Shown here one piece after another: positions 26,680 through 35,900 of a stretch of DNA of 64,000 nt. Position 1 is the stretch's first letter. Each line of letters starts with the position of its first letter. Source of the DNA: DATJLY01 sp035518375. GTDB taxonomy: Bacteria > Pseudomonadota > Alphaproteobacteria > ATCC43930 > CGMCC-115725. Under the pieces are notes generated by a model that made no database searches, was not told the DNA's origin, and worked only from the letters and a program-made list of their open reading frames with translations. The translations under genes were made by a program, and so were the position numbers. The stretch is from the NCBI GenBank assembly GCA_035518375.1, contig DATIXQ010000029.1, positions 1-64,000 of the forward strand, given 5' to 3'.

Positions 26680-27723
26680 CTAAAGCACGGCCTCGGCGAT
26701 GACGCGCATTGCGGCGACGCTGGCGCCGCCGCCCAAAAGCATGGCGTGGACGTGGCCGCGCTTGCCCGCCTCCCTCCACGCTTCGAGGCGGTCGCGGATG
26801 CGCGCGGCAGGGCCCACGAGCGCGATCTCGTCCACAAGCCGATCGGGCACCGCGGCCACCGCCTCGTTCTTGCGGCCCGCGAGGTATGCGTCCTGGATCG
26901 CGGCGGCCGCTTCCTCGTAGCCCAGGCGCTTGGCGTATTCGTTGTAGAAATTCTTCTCGCGCGCGCCCATGCCGCCGATATAGAGCGCGAGGTTCTGCTT
27001 GATCGGCAGGCGCGCCCGTTCGAGATCGTCGTCCATCGATACCGGGACGAACGGACAGACGTCGTAGGTCGCAAGGCTTTTGCCGCCGCCCGCCTTGGCG
27101 AAGCCCGCCTCGAGATGTGGGGCAAACAACTCGAAGCGCTCGGGATTCATGTTGATCGGGAACATGCCGTCGGCGATCTCGGCCGAGTTGCGGATGCTCG
27201 CCGGCGTGATGGTGGCCGTATAGATCTTGAGGCGCGGATTGCCGTGCATGATGCTTTTGAGCGGCTTGCCCAGCCCGGTCGCATCGGGGCCGGCATAAGG
27301 AATCTGGTAATGCTCGCCTGTGTGCGTGAGCGGCTCGGCGCGCGCCAGGATCTTGCGGATGATCGCGATATATTCACGTGTGCGCAGCAGCGGCTTGCCG
27401 TAGGGCACGCCGTACCAACCTTCGACGACCTGGGGACCCGAAGGCCCGAGGCCGAGGATGAAGCGGCCGCCCGAAAGCGCGTCGAGGGTCATCGCCGCCA
27501 TCGCCGTCGCCGTGGGCGTGCGCGCCGGCATCTGCATGATCGATGTGCCGACCTTGATCCGGCTCGTCTGCGCCATGATCCAGGCGGCCGGCGACACCGC
27601 ATCCGAACCATAAGCCTCCGACGTCCACACGGAATCGAAGCCGAGCCGCTCGGCTTCGAGCACGCGGTCCAACGGCAGCCGCATCTCCGCGCCGGAATAT
27701 CCCACGAGGAATCCGAGCTTCAT
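26680..27723 (-). CDS. F420/FMN-dependent luciferase-like oxidoreductase
   Basis: A 347-residue LLM enzyme of the kind annotated F420-dependent or mer-like. It begins MKLGFLVGYSGAEMRLPLDR, with AERLGFDSVWTSEAYGSDA near residue 30, SGGRFILGLGPSGPQVVEGW near 95 and a late AGKRGHVHAMLLGG. The use of FMN or F420 cannot be told; alphaproteobacteria usually use FMN. It starts 15 bases after the aromatic hydroxylase stop and closes the three-gene operon with the mannosidase. Substrate unknown. Confidence 0.9.
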   Translation of the reverse strand: MKLGFLVGYSGAEMRLPLDRVLEAERLGFDSVWTSEAYGSDAVSPAAWIMAQTSRIKVGTSIMQMPARTPTATAMAAMTLDALSGGRFILGLGPSGPQVVEGWYGVPYGKPLLRTREYIAIIRKILARAEPLTHTGEHYQIPYAGPDATGLGKPLKSIMHGNPRLKIYTATITPASIRNSAEIADGMFPINMNPERFELFAPHLEAGFAKAGGGKSLATYDVCPFVPVSMDDDLERARLPIKQNLALYIGGMGAREKNFYNEYAKRLGYEEAAAAIQDAYLAGRKNEAVAAVPDRLVDEIALVGPAARIRDRLEAWREAGKRGHVHAMLLGGGASVAAMRVIAEAVL

Positions 27724-27738
27724 GCTTACCTCGCGGCT

Positions 27739-29322
27739 TCAGGCGCCGACGACGCGGCGCAGCAGCGCCGCTGCGTCACGAGGCGCGCCGTCGCCGGTCC
27801 AGACGACATATTCGTCGGGCCGTACCAGCACGAGCCGCGCGCCATAGGCTTCGCGCCCGCCATCGAAGCTGTCGCGCACGATCGTGAGCGGCACGTTCTC
27901 CCGGCGCGCCGCGCTCGCGAATGCGGTAACCGGCGCATCGTCGGCGCCGAAGGCGAGCAAGCTAAAGTCCGAACCAAGCGCCTCGAACACATTTCCGCCC
28001 GACGACAGCTTTTGCGGCGCGAGATGATGGCCCGCGCGCGCGGCCCAGGAATGGATGCCGTGCGCCGTGCATTTGCCGCCCGGCGGGCCGCTCACGACGG
28101 ACGAACCCTCGTAATTGGGCTCGTAAGATTGCAGCGAGCCCGCCATTGCCTTCGGCCGCTCGGCCCAGGCACGCTCGAATTCGGCGCGGTCGCGCGCGGG
28201 ACTGTAACGGTCGAGGAATTTCTGGTCGGTCCTGATGCGCGCGGCGATGAAATCCTCGCCGGTCTCGTGGAAGATCGGGCGCCGCTCCTCGCTATAGGAT
28301 TGGAGGAGTGCATCGGTGCCCCAGCCGGCAAGCTTGGCGGCGAGCTTCCAGCCGAGATTGGTCACGTCCTCAAGCCCGCTATTGAGGCCGAAGCCGCCAT
28401 AGGGCGGATGGCTGTGCGCGGCGTCGCCGGCGATGAAGACGCGTCCCACTTGGTATTTGTCGGCGACCGAAACGCGCAGGTCCCAAAAGCCGACATGGTC
28501 GAACTCGGCCGCAAAGGGAAATCCCGCGGCGCGATGGACAAGCGCGGTGAAATCGAAATTGTCGCGCGTCGTTCCTGCCGGCACGGGCGCGTGGAAGAAC
28601 CAGCTCTCGCCGACGACGATGCGGCCGAAGAATTGCCAGAAGCCCTTGTGGTCGGGGTGAAGCGCGTTGTAGGTCGAGCGCTCGGGAAAGCGCTTCAAGC
28701 CTTCGTGCAGCTCGCGCGAGCGGAGCACCGCCAACACCATGAGCTGGTCGAAGTCGGCGCCGCTCCGCTCGATGCCGATCTGGTCGCGCACGCTCGAATG
28801 CGCGCCGTCACAGCCGACGGCATAATCGCCCTCGAGCACCATGCGGCCCGTCCCGCCCTCCTCGGCGATGCTGACGCGGACGCCGTTGTCGTCCTGCGTC
28901 ACGCTTCCTGCCGCCCAGCCGTAGAACGCCGCGACGCCAGGCAGGTTCGCCATCTTGGCACGCAGCACCTTTTCCGTGAGGTACTGCGGCAAGCGCTCGA
29001 CATCCTGATAGTAATATTCGCGGATGAGCTCGCGCTGCGGTGGCGCGTACCAATAATCGCTCATGAGATTGCCATAGGCGACGATGCCGCTGATGGGAAA
29101 GGGCCGCGGCAGCAGGCGCTCGGCCCGCAGCTCGTCGACGCAGCCCCAGCGCCAGAAATGCTCGAGCGTGCGCGGCGAAAGGTTCTGGCCCTTCGGAATG
29201 TTCTGCAGGCCGCGGCGGCGTTCGATCAGCGCGCACGAGATGCCGCGCAAGCCCAATTCGACCGCGAGCCCAACCCCGACCGGGCCGCCGCCAATGATGA
29301 TGACCTGATGCCGTCTCTCCAA
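27739..29322 (-). CDS. FAD aromatic-ring hydroxylase (MhpA/TfdB-like)
   Basis: A 527-residue FAD monooxygenase of the phenol/3-hydroxyphenylpropionate hydroxylase type. Motifs are HQVIIIGGGPVGVGLAVEL at the N-terminus, VGCDGAHSSVRDQIG and GRVFIAGDAAHSHPPYGGFG, followed by a C-terminal thioredoxin-like domain. I accept a TTG start at 29322 with AAGGGATGAG just upstream. It begins three bases after the mannosidase stop, which makes an operon. Pairing a ring hydroxylase with a GH38 sugar hydrolase is unusual. The natural substrate may be a glycosylated phenol or an antibiotic-like compound; that is inference. Confidence 0.9.
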   Translation of the reverse strand: MERRHQVIIIGGGPVGVGLAVELGLRGISCALIERRRGLQNIPKGQNLSPRTLEHFWRWGCVDELRAERLLPRPFPISGIVAYGNLMSDYWYAPPQRELIREYYYQDVERLPQYLTEKVLRAKMANLPGVAAFYGWAAGSVTQDDNGVRVSIAEEGGTGRMVLEGDYAVGCDGAHSSVRDQIGIERSGADFDQLMVLAVLRSRELHEGLKRFPERSTYNALHPDHKGFWQFFGRIVVGESWFFHAPVPAGTTRDNFDFTALVHRAAGFPFAAEFDHVGFWDLRVSVADKYQVGRVFIAGDAAHSHPPYGGFGLNSGLEDVTNLGWKLAAKLAGWGTDALLQSYSEERRPIFHETGEDFIAARIRTDQKFLDRYSPARDRAEFERAWAERPKAMAGSLQSYEPNYEGSSVVSGPPGGKCTAHGIHSWAARAGHHLAPQKLSSGGNVFEALGSDFSLLAFGADDAPVTAFASAARRENVPLTIVRDSFDGGREAYGARLVLVRPDEYVVWTGDGAPRDAAALLRRVVGA

Positions 29323-29325
29323 GAC

Positions 29326-32300
29326 TCATCCCTTGGCGCGATCGATCCGCAGCCGCAGCGTATGGATTTCGTACGGGCGAAAGTCTAGCCGAACCGCATT
29401 CCCCGCGAGCGGCAGCGCCTCCTCGCCCTCCTCCATGAGATTGGTCAGCGCGGCCGCCGCCAGTTCGAAGCCGCAGCGCAGCTCGGCCGCGGTCGCACGC
29501 CCCGCCGCTTCGTAGAGGCGTAGGACGATGCCCTGTCCGTCTTCCGCCTCTTTCACTGTCTCGATGACAATGTTTTCCACGGAAAGCTCAAACCAGGAGG
29601 CACGCGGCGGCAGGCCCGCGCCGTGCGGGGGTCCGAGTACGCGCAGCGGCATGTTGAGCTCGTAGGCCGCGCGCACAACGCCGCCCGCCACGTGATCGCC
29701 CGCGTGCGGATAGAGCGCATAGGTGAAAAGATGCGCGGCACGGTCCGCTGTCGGATCGGGCGCTTGCGGGCTCCGCAGCAGGTTGAGGTCGAGGATGTTG
29801 TCCTGCACCCGATGACCGTACTTGCAATTATCAAGCAGCGCCACGCCATAGGTCGCGGCCGAGATATCGACCCATTTCTGGGCGCAGATCTCAAACTTCG
29901 CACGGTCGGCGGGCGTGTCGGCATGGGTCGGGCGGCGGATCGAACCGAATTGGATGCCGCAGGTCGCCTCGCGCGCGGCGACCGCGACGGGAAAGCTCGT
30001 GCGCAGCATGCGGCCACGCTCGCGCCAGTCGACGCGCGTCACGAAATCGACGCGGCGGCTCTCGGCGCACAGCACCACGTCCTGCTCGAGCGTCGAGTCC
30101 TGGTACCGGTAGCGCGTGCGCAGAATGCCGCGCGGACCATCGACGACGGGCTCGGCGCTTTCGAGCACGAAGCGCTCGGGCGCGCGCTCGCGATAATCCA
30201 TTGGGATGTCCCACGCATCGCCGCTGTCGGCGTAGACGGCGAGCACGTTGCCAACAGCACTAGGGGCGAGCACCTCGCGCTCGTTCTCCTTGTCGTAGAT
30301 GCGCACGAGCGAACCGTCAGCCGCGAATTCGAGGCGCAGCAGATCATTCTCGAGCAGGTCGGGCGCCACCATTAGCGCTTCACACGACTCCGCCGCGGCG
30401 GCATCGATTATGGCATAGCCCATCGCCGGCGCGCGCGCGCGCCCCCAGCCCGCGCCGAGCCGCAGCCATTCGCGGCGCGGCCAAGAGAGACTATTCAGCA
30501 CTGCGGCGGGGCGCGCTGCATCACCAGCGCCGATCGCGGCGAGGAGCGATGCGTCCACCGCCGCCGTCAGCGCCGCGACCTCGGCCGCGAGCGCCTCGTA
30601 GCGCACGAGCGATTCATCATAGACACGCGCGATCGATGAGCCGGGCAGGATGTCGTGGAACTGATAAAGCAGCACCTCCTTCCATATCTCTTCGAGCCGC
30701 GCGCGCGGATAGGCGTGGCCCGTGAGCGCTGCCGCTATCGCGGCCGCGAATTCGAGCTCGCGCAGCGCAAGCTCGAGCGCGCGGTTCATACGCTTGCTGC
30801 GACCTTGCGTCGTGTAGGTGCCCTGGTGCCGCTCGAGATAAAGCTCGCCGCGCCAGACCGGATAGCGCGCCGCGTCGTTGCGGATTTGGCGGAAAAAAGC
30901 GTCCGATCTCTCCTGCACCACCGGCGCGAGACCATCGAGATCGCGCTCGCGCGCCAGGAATTCGAGATGGTCTTCGCTAGGCCCGCCGCCACCGTCGCCG
31001 ATCCCGAACAGGAGCAGCACGCGGTCCGATACAGCCCGCTCGGCAAAATTCGTTGCCGCCTTGTAGACGGCGCGGGGCGCTGCCGAGCTGTTGTAAGTAT
31101 CCTCAGGCGGAAAATGCGCGAGCACGCGCGAGCCGTCGATCCCTTCCCACCAGAAGGTGTGATGCGGAAAGCGCGTCACCCAGTTCCAGGACAACTTCTG
31201 CGTCATGAAGAATTCGACGCCGCTTTTCACGAGGAGCTGAGGCACGGCGCCGCTGCATCCGAACACGTCGGGCTCCCAAAGGCAGGTCGGCGACGCACCG
31301 AACTCTTCGCGGAAGAAGCGCGTGCCGTAGACGATCTGGCGCACGAGGGCTTCGCCGCCGGCGAGGTTGAGGTCCGATTCGACCCACATCGCGCCCTGCG
31401 GCTCCCACCGCCCCTCGGCGACGCGCGCCTTGATGCGGCCATAGAGCGCAGGATGCTGCCGCTTGATCCAGTCATATTGCTGCGGCTGGCTCGCGCCGAA
31501 GACGTAGTCGGGATAGCGCTCCATCAGCGCCAGCGCGGTGGCGAAGGTGCGCGCGGTCTTGCGCATGGTCTCGCGGATGGGCCAGAGCCAGGCGAGATCG
31601 ATATGCGCGTGGCCGACCGCGCTCACGGCGAGATTGCCGCCACCGCGTTTTTGCAAGGCCGGCGCAAGAAGCGCGCGCGCCTGCTCCGCCTCCGTCTCCG
31701 TGAAATTGTTCAGAACGCCACATGCGTCCGCAAGTGCCGCCCGGATTTCGCCAGCACGTGCGCCTTCGGCCGGCAGCAGCGGCAGAAGATCGTTGAGGAC
31801 GGCGAAGTCATGCGCAAGCGCCGCGAGCGCGGGATTGCGCGCGGCGATCGCCGCGAGCGCCAGCGTGCCGTTCTCCTGGCGCTTGCCGAAGAGGTCGTTG
31901 GCGCCGGCATCGGCCCAGAGCTCGACCGGCTCGCCGCCGCGGGCCGCAGCGAGGATCGGCACGACGCGCTTGGCCGGATCGCCCAGCTCGCGCGTGAAGA
32001 CAGAGCTGCCGTTGGTGAGGCCCAGGACAGGATTACCAGCATCATCGACGACGCAGGCCTCGCCGTTCACGTCGATGAGGAGAACGATTTCGCGCCCCGC
32101 GGCGCTTTGCGGAACCGTGCCGCGGAAGCGGAACCAGGCGCAATCGAAGGGCTCGTCGCTCCAGCGCTGGCCGGGGCGAAGATCGATGCGGCGGCCCGTC
32201 TCGCGCGCCGCAAACGGCACGGGCTCTTGCGTGACCCACGCCGTGACCTCGAGCTCGGCGAGCGGCACATGGATTGCGGCGCGGATCGCCGCTTCGAACT

Positions 32301-32334
32301 CGGCCGGTGTCTTCGCGCGGGATCGGCTCGCCAT
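29326..32334 (-). CDS. GH38 alpha-mannosidase
   Basis: A 1002-residue class II alpha-mannosidase, removing alpha-linked mannose. The zinc-site motif GHAHIDLAWLWPIRET is near residue 241, the nucleophile Asp is in LWEPDVFGCSG near residue 356, and the EDTYNSS and QDNILDLNLLRSP segments follow. No signal peptide is visible, so it is probably cytosolic. I chose the ATG at 32334; a GTG at 32346 would add four residues. It is the first gene of an operon with the ring hydroxylase and an LLM enzyme. It shares a 153-base divergent gap with the LLM gene at 32488. Confidence 0.94.
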   Translation of the reverse strand: MASRSRAKTPAEFEAAIRAAIHVPLAELEVTAWVTQEPVPFAARETGRRIDLRPGQRWSDEPFDCAWFRFRGTVPQSAAGREIVLLIDVNGEACVVDDAGNPVLGLTNGSSVFTRELGDPAKRVVPILAAARGGEPVELWADAGANDLFGKRQENGTLALAAIAARNPALAALAHDFAVLNDLLPLLPAEGARAGEIRAALADACGVLNNFTETEAEQARALLAPALQKRGGGNLAVSAVGHAHIDLAWLWPIRETMRKTARTFATALALMERYPDYVFGASQPQQYDWIKRQHPALYGRIKARVAEGRWEPQGAMWVESDLNLAGGEALVRQIVYGTRFFREEFGASPTCLWEPDVFGCSGAVPQLLVKSGVEFFMTQKLSWNWVTRFPHHTFWWEGIDGSRVLAHFPPEDTYNSSAAPRAVYKAATNFAERAVSDRVLLLFGIGDGGGGPSEDHLEFLARERDLDGLAPVVQERSDAFFRQIRNDAARYPVWRGELYLERHQGTYTTQGRSKRMNRALELALRELEFAAAIAAALTGHAYPRARLEEIWKEVLLYQFHDILPGSSIARVYDESLVRYEALAAEVAALTAAVDASLLAAIGAGDAARPAAVLNSLSWPRREWLRLGAGWGRARAPAMGYAIIDAAAAESCEALMVAPDLLENDLLRLEFAADGSLVRIYDKENEREVLAPSAVGNVLAVYADSGDAWDIPMDYRERAPERFVLESAEPVVDGPRGILRTRYRYQDSTLEQDVVLCAESRRVDFVTRVDWRERGRMLRTSFPVAVAAREATCGIQFGSIRRPTHADTPADRAKFEICAQKWVDISAATYGVALLDNCKYGHRVQDNILDLNLLRSPQAPDPTADRAAHLFTYALYPHAGDHVAGGVVRAAYELNMPLRVLGPPHGAGLPPRASWFELSVENIVIETVKEAEDGQGIVLRLYEAAGRATAAELRCGFELAAAALTNLMEEGEEALPLAGNAVRLDFRPYEIHTLRLRIDRAKG

Positions 32335-32487
32335 GGACCGCGCCACGATAAGCCGCGCGCGCCGGGCGTGCCAGCCCGACCATCAAGAGGACGGTACGAC
32401 TTATCAACATCGTGCTCTAAGATCGTTTTCTCTACCCGCCCGGCGAGCCCTTCGCTCCGATCCCCGATCTCCAGGAGACAGTTAACG

Positions 32488-33702
32488 ATGAAGGTCTTCG
32501 TGTTCGACCTTATGGCCTATGGCCGGCAGTTCGATGAGTTCAAGGCTCGCCGCTACATTCCGTACCCGCTGCCGCCGCGGCATTTCGACCCTGAGGTCGG
32601 CGCACGCACCTTCGAGGAGCATCTCGAGGCGTGGGAGGAAATGGACCGGCTCGGCTTCGACGGCGTCGGCCTCAACGAGCATCACACGACCGTGCACGGC
32701 CTCATGAATTCGCCGAACATGATGGCCGCGGCCGCGGCACAGCGTACGAAGAGGCTCAAATTCCTGATCCTCGGCAATCTGTTGCCGATGCACAACCCGC
32801 TCCGCATCGCCGAGGAGCTGGCCATGGCGGACCTCATGTCGCGCGGCCGCATCCTCTCGGGCTTCGCGCGCGGCGCACCGCGCGAGTACGGAGTCTTCAA
32901 CATAGCGCCCGCGGAATCCCGCGCGCGCTTCGAGGACGCCTACGAGATCATCATCAAGGCCTGGACCGAGGAAGTGTTTTCGCACGAGGGCAAATTCTGG
33001 CAGTTCAAGGATATCGCGATCTGGCCGCGTCCTTATCAGCAGCCGCACCCGCCGGTGTGGGTTCCCTTCACCGGCAGCCAGGAGACCATCGAATGGGCGG
33101 GCAAGCATAATCTCAGCGCCGTCATCACCGACGTGACGCCGGGCTTGACCGAGGACGTCGTCGGGCATTTCGCAAAATCCCTGGCTGGCGCCGGCCATCG
33201 CATCACGCCCGATCATCTCTGCGTCGTGGCCGATACGTTCGTCGCCGACAGCAAGAAGACGGCGATCGCGGAATATTCGCCGTCATATCTCTATTTCACA
33301 CAGACCCTGTGGCATCACGGCACCATCACCGAGGCCGGCAAGAATGTCGAACTGGGCCCGGGCTATGCCGCGACCTCGTCACACAATTACGTCCGGCCGG
33401 AGAACCGCACCGTCGGCGGGCTCGATCGCAGCAAGATCCGCATGATGGAGCTCAAGGACGTCGAGGCGCGGGTGGAATCGGGCAAGCTGATGTTCGGCTC
33501 GGCGAAAGAGGTGACGGACCGCCTCATCGCATTGGCCGAGCGGACCGGTGCCGGTTCCATCCTCATCAATGTGAACAACGGCGCCATGCCGCATCGCCAG
33601 TATCTGGAGCAGCTTCGCCGCTTCGGCCGCGAAGTCCTGCCGGCGCTGCAGGCGCACGCCGTGACGCGCGTGCCGGCGGCGGAACGGGCGACGGCGGCCT
33701 GA
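32488..33702 (+). CDS. Luciferase-like flavin-dependent monooxygenase
   Basis: A 404-residue LLM enzyme starting MKVFVFDLMAYGRQFDEF, with a CAGGAGA ribosome site ten bases upstream. It shares with the protein at 24013 the EEHxT and IAIWPRPYQQPHPPVW segments, SRGRILSGFARGAPREYGVF and APAESRARFEDAYEII. It is divergent from the mannosidase operon and converges with the envelope cassette, whose last stop is seven bases away. A reduced-FMN supply is needed from elsewhere. Substrate unknown. Confidence 0.9.
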   Translation: MKVFVFDLMAYGRQFDEFKARRYIPYPLPPRHFDPEVGARTFEEHLEAWEEMDRLGFDGVGLNEHHTTVHGLMNSPNMMAAAAAQRTKRLKFLILGNLLPMHNPLRIAEELAMADLMSRGRILSGFARGAPREYGVFNIAPAESRARFEDAYEIIIKAWTEEVFSHEGKFWQFKDIAIWPRPYQQPHPPVWVPFTGSQETIEWAGKHNLSAVITDVTPGLTEDVVGHFAKSLAGAGHRITPDHLCVVADTFVADSKKTAIAEYSPSYLYFTQTLWHHGTITEAGKNVELGPGYAATSSHNYVRPENRTVGGLDRSKIRMMELKDVEARVESGKLMFGSAKEVTDRLIALAERTGAGSILINVNNGAMPHRQYLEQLRRFGREVLPALQAHAVTRVPAAERATAA

Positions 33703-33709
33703 CCGAAGT

Positions 33710-35125
33710 CTAGAAATAGCGCGCGAGCTTGACGAGGAAGCTCGCCGCCTGCGGCAGGCTGCCGAAGTCGCTGTGGCGCGTGCCGAGGTCGGTGGCCGCG
33801 ATGGCGCCGACGGTCCACAGGTTCGAAAGGTAGTAGTCGGCTTCGAGCTGAGCGAACTGCGATCCGTCGAAGAGGTCGACATTGATGAAGCCCTGCAGCT
33901 CAAGCTTCGGCACGAAGGCATCGACCCAATCGAAGCGCAAAAACGCGCCCTGACGGCTGACCGGCTGGCCAATGTCGAGCGCATAGGCGCGGATGTACCA
34001 GAGCTGGGGATCGACGCCCGGGATCGCCTGAAGTCGTTCGCCTTGCGTGAACCATGTGCGCCAGTCCGCATGCGTGAAGGCGTCGCCGGCATAATGATAT
34101 TCGAAATTGAAGGTGACGTTCAACTCGGTCGCGTAGGAAAAGCCGATCGTCGCATCGTTGCGAAAGGATTTCCGCCCGCTGTCCGGCAGCACGGCGGGCG
34201 CGGCCTCGGGGATGGTGCCGGTGGCGCGGCCATAGCCCAACGCCTGGTCGACGAGGCTCGTCTCCTCGCCGCCGGCCCACTCGGCGTAAGCCACGATCTT
34301 CTGGCCGATCCCGCGCGTGAGATTTGCGCCGAAGCGCGTGTTCGCGCCCTCGCGATAGAGCAGCAGCTCCGGCGCGATGTCGGCGCCGAAATCGAAGCTC
34401 CCTTTGAGCAAGAGGCGCGGATGCGCGTTGGTACGGCCGAAGGTCGGATCGAAGCTCGGCAGATTCGCGTAACTGAACACGGGGCTTTCGTGCTCGAACT
34501 GGGGTGCGAACGCGGCGATGACGGAGGCGCGCTCGCCAACATAGCTCGCGCGCACCATCGCAGTGCCGAGCCGGTCCTCGCGCAGCACGGCCGGGTCCTG
34601 CGAAATGGGCTCGACGACGGCGTGGGTCTTGAAAAAATCGGTCGGGTTATAGCCGGCGGCGACGCCGCTCTTGAGGTTGATGCGGCCGGCATCGAGGAAC
34701 AGGCCGTCCGCCGGTGTCCAGGTGAAATAACCCTCGCGGAAATCGTGGCGGATGTTCTCATGCGTCGGGATGTCGATACGGTCCGACGCACGCAAATTGA
34801 GGCGCCCGCTGTAATCGGCGCTGAGCCCATCGCCGAGCTTCCATTGCTCGCGCGCGTCGAAGAAGAGCCGCTCCTCCCAATCCTGCGGCGGCGGCGGTGG
34901 CGCGGGCACGAGAAGAGGGCTGCGGATGACGTTGATGTTGGCCGTGTCCTCGAGATAAAGGCGGCCGCTGCCGGCGCCTGCCGTTGGGGCAGACGGAGGT
35001 GCGGGGGTGCCCGCGGCGCCCGGCTGGGCCGCTTCGGGGATGAGGTTCAGGTCGCTGTTCTCGTCGGCCCGCGCGCCGGCCGCCGCAAGTACCACCGCCA
35101 AGGCAAGGGGCGCGGCGCCGCGCAT
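33710..35125 (-). CDS. Predicted outer-membrane beta-barrel of the envelope cassette
   Basis: A 471-residue exported protein with signal peptide RGAAPLALAVVLAAAGARADE, a Pro/Ala-rich linker near residues 35-60, and many alternating polar/hydrophobic strands with a final Phe (VKLARYF), as for outer-membrane barrels. I do not recognise a characterised family. The ATG at 35125 overlaps the LolA-like stop (TGATG); an upstream ATG at 35167 would put 14 residues before the signal peptide. It is the last gene of the ABC operon and could be the exit pore or receptor. Confidence 0.75.
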   Translation of the reverse strand: MRGAAPLALAVVLAAAGARADENSDLNLIPEAAQPGAAGTPAPPSAPTAGAGSGRLYLEDTANINVIRSPLLVPAPPPPPQDWEERLFFDAREQWKLGDGLSADYSGRLNLRASDRIDIPTHENIRHDFREGYFTWTPADGLFLDAGRINLKSGVAAGYNPTDFFKTHAVVEPISQDPAVLREDRLGTAMVRASYVGERASVIAAFAPQFEHESPVFSYANLPSFDPTFGRTNAHPRLLLKGSFDFGADIAPELLLYREGANTRFGANLTRGIGQKIVAYAEWAGGEETSLVDQALGYGRATGTIPEAAPAVLPDSGRKSFRNDATIGFSYATELNVTFNFEYHYAGDAFTHADWRTWFTQGERLQAIPGVDPQLWYIRAYALDIGQPVSRQGAFLRFDWVDAFVPKLELQGFINVDLFDGSQFAQLEADYYLSNLWTVGAIAATDLGTRHSDFGSLPQAASFLVKLARYF

Positions 35126-35889
35126 CACTCGGCCGGAATCCGCGGCAGGTAATCGCGGTGGAACCATGCCTCGGGAATGTCCTGATAGCGGCTGTCGCCG
35201 AACTTGACCGTCGTGACAAGCGAGCTGTCGACCGCGTCGATGATGATGGCCTCGCTCGGGCGGAGGCTATCGAGCCGTTGCTCAAAATTGCGGTAGTAGA
35301 GAATCTTCAAAAGCCGCCCACTGTCGGAATAGGCCTTGAGCTTGATCGGATAGAACGTTCCCTGCTCGACCCACGCTTCGACCCGGCTATAGGTCGCCTG
35401 GTCGTTCGCGGCCTTCATGTCGAGATGCCATGTGGTGCGGTTTTGGCGCGCGGCATCCTCGATCGTCTCGGTGCCGACGAGCGCAGCCGTGTAGTCGATC
35501 GCGAAATTGACCGTGAGAATGTCGCCGATCGCCGCCTGACCGATCAGGCGTTGCTGCGGTGAGATGCGCACCGAGGCCTTCGACGACGGGTCGTAGAACC
35601 ACAAGACATGCCCGTCGAGCAATACCATCTTCCCCTCGTCGCGCGGCGGCGCGACATAATGGACGACGTTGCGGAACTGGTGCGTCGCCGGGTCCTCCTT
35701 CGAATAGACGACGAGCGAGTCGTCGGCGCGCGGCTTGCCGGAGACGTACTCGGTCAGGAGGTCGGTCGTGCGGAAGGGCTTGCCGGGATTGCGCACGGCA
35801 TCGGCCTTCGCGACGATCTCCTGCGGTGTCTGCGCGTGCGCGGATGCTGTGGCGAGCGCGAGGCAGAGGACGAGAATCGCTTGTCTCAT
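35125..35889 (-). CDS. LolA-like periplasmic outer-membrane-lipoprotein-sorting protein
   Basis: A 254-residue exported protein. The signal peptide is residues 1-19 (ATASAHAQ), followed by the LolA-like fold (PF17131-type outer-membrane lipoprotein-sorting protein): a twisted sheet with VVYSKEDP, EGKMVLLDGHVLWFYDPSS and the late EAWVEQGTFYPIKLKAYS. Such proteins carry lipids or lipoproteins across the periplasm. There is no Cys at the signal-peptide end, so it is soluble. It lies between the permease and barrel genes with eleven bases and a TGATG overlap, so all four are one unit. Confidence 0.85.
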   Translation of the reverse strand: MRQAILVLCLALATASAHAQTPQEIVAKADAVRNPGKPFRTTDLLTEYVSGKPRADDSLVVYSKEDPATHQFRNVVHYVAPPRDEGKMVLLDGHVLWFYDPSSKASVRISPQQRLIGQAAIGDILTVNFAIDYTAALVGTETIEDAARQNRTTWHLDMKAANDQATYSRVEAWVEQGTFYPIKLKAYSDSGRLLKILYYRNFEQRLDSLRPSEAIIIDAVDSSLVTTVKFGDSRYQDIPEAWFHRDYLPRIPAE

Positions 35890-35900
35890 GGCGATGCTCC

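Noticed and set aside
26659..29388. Long plus-strand open frame of about 909 codons
   Set aside because: It is antisense to the LLM and FAD hydroxylase genes, with no family motif and an Arg/His-rich composition typical of GC shadows.
30655..32487. Upstream extension of the LLM gene at 32488
   Set aside because: It is antisense to the mannosidase; the LLM family N-terminus and a ribosome site are at 32488.
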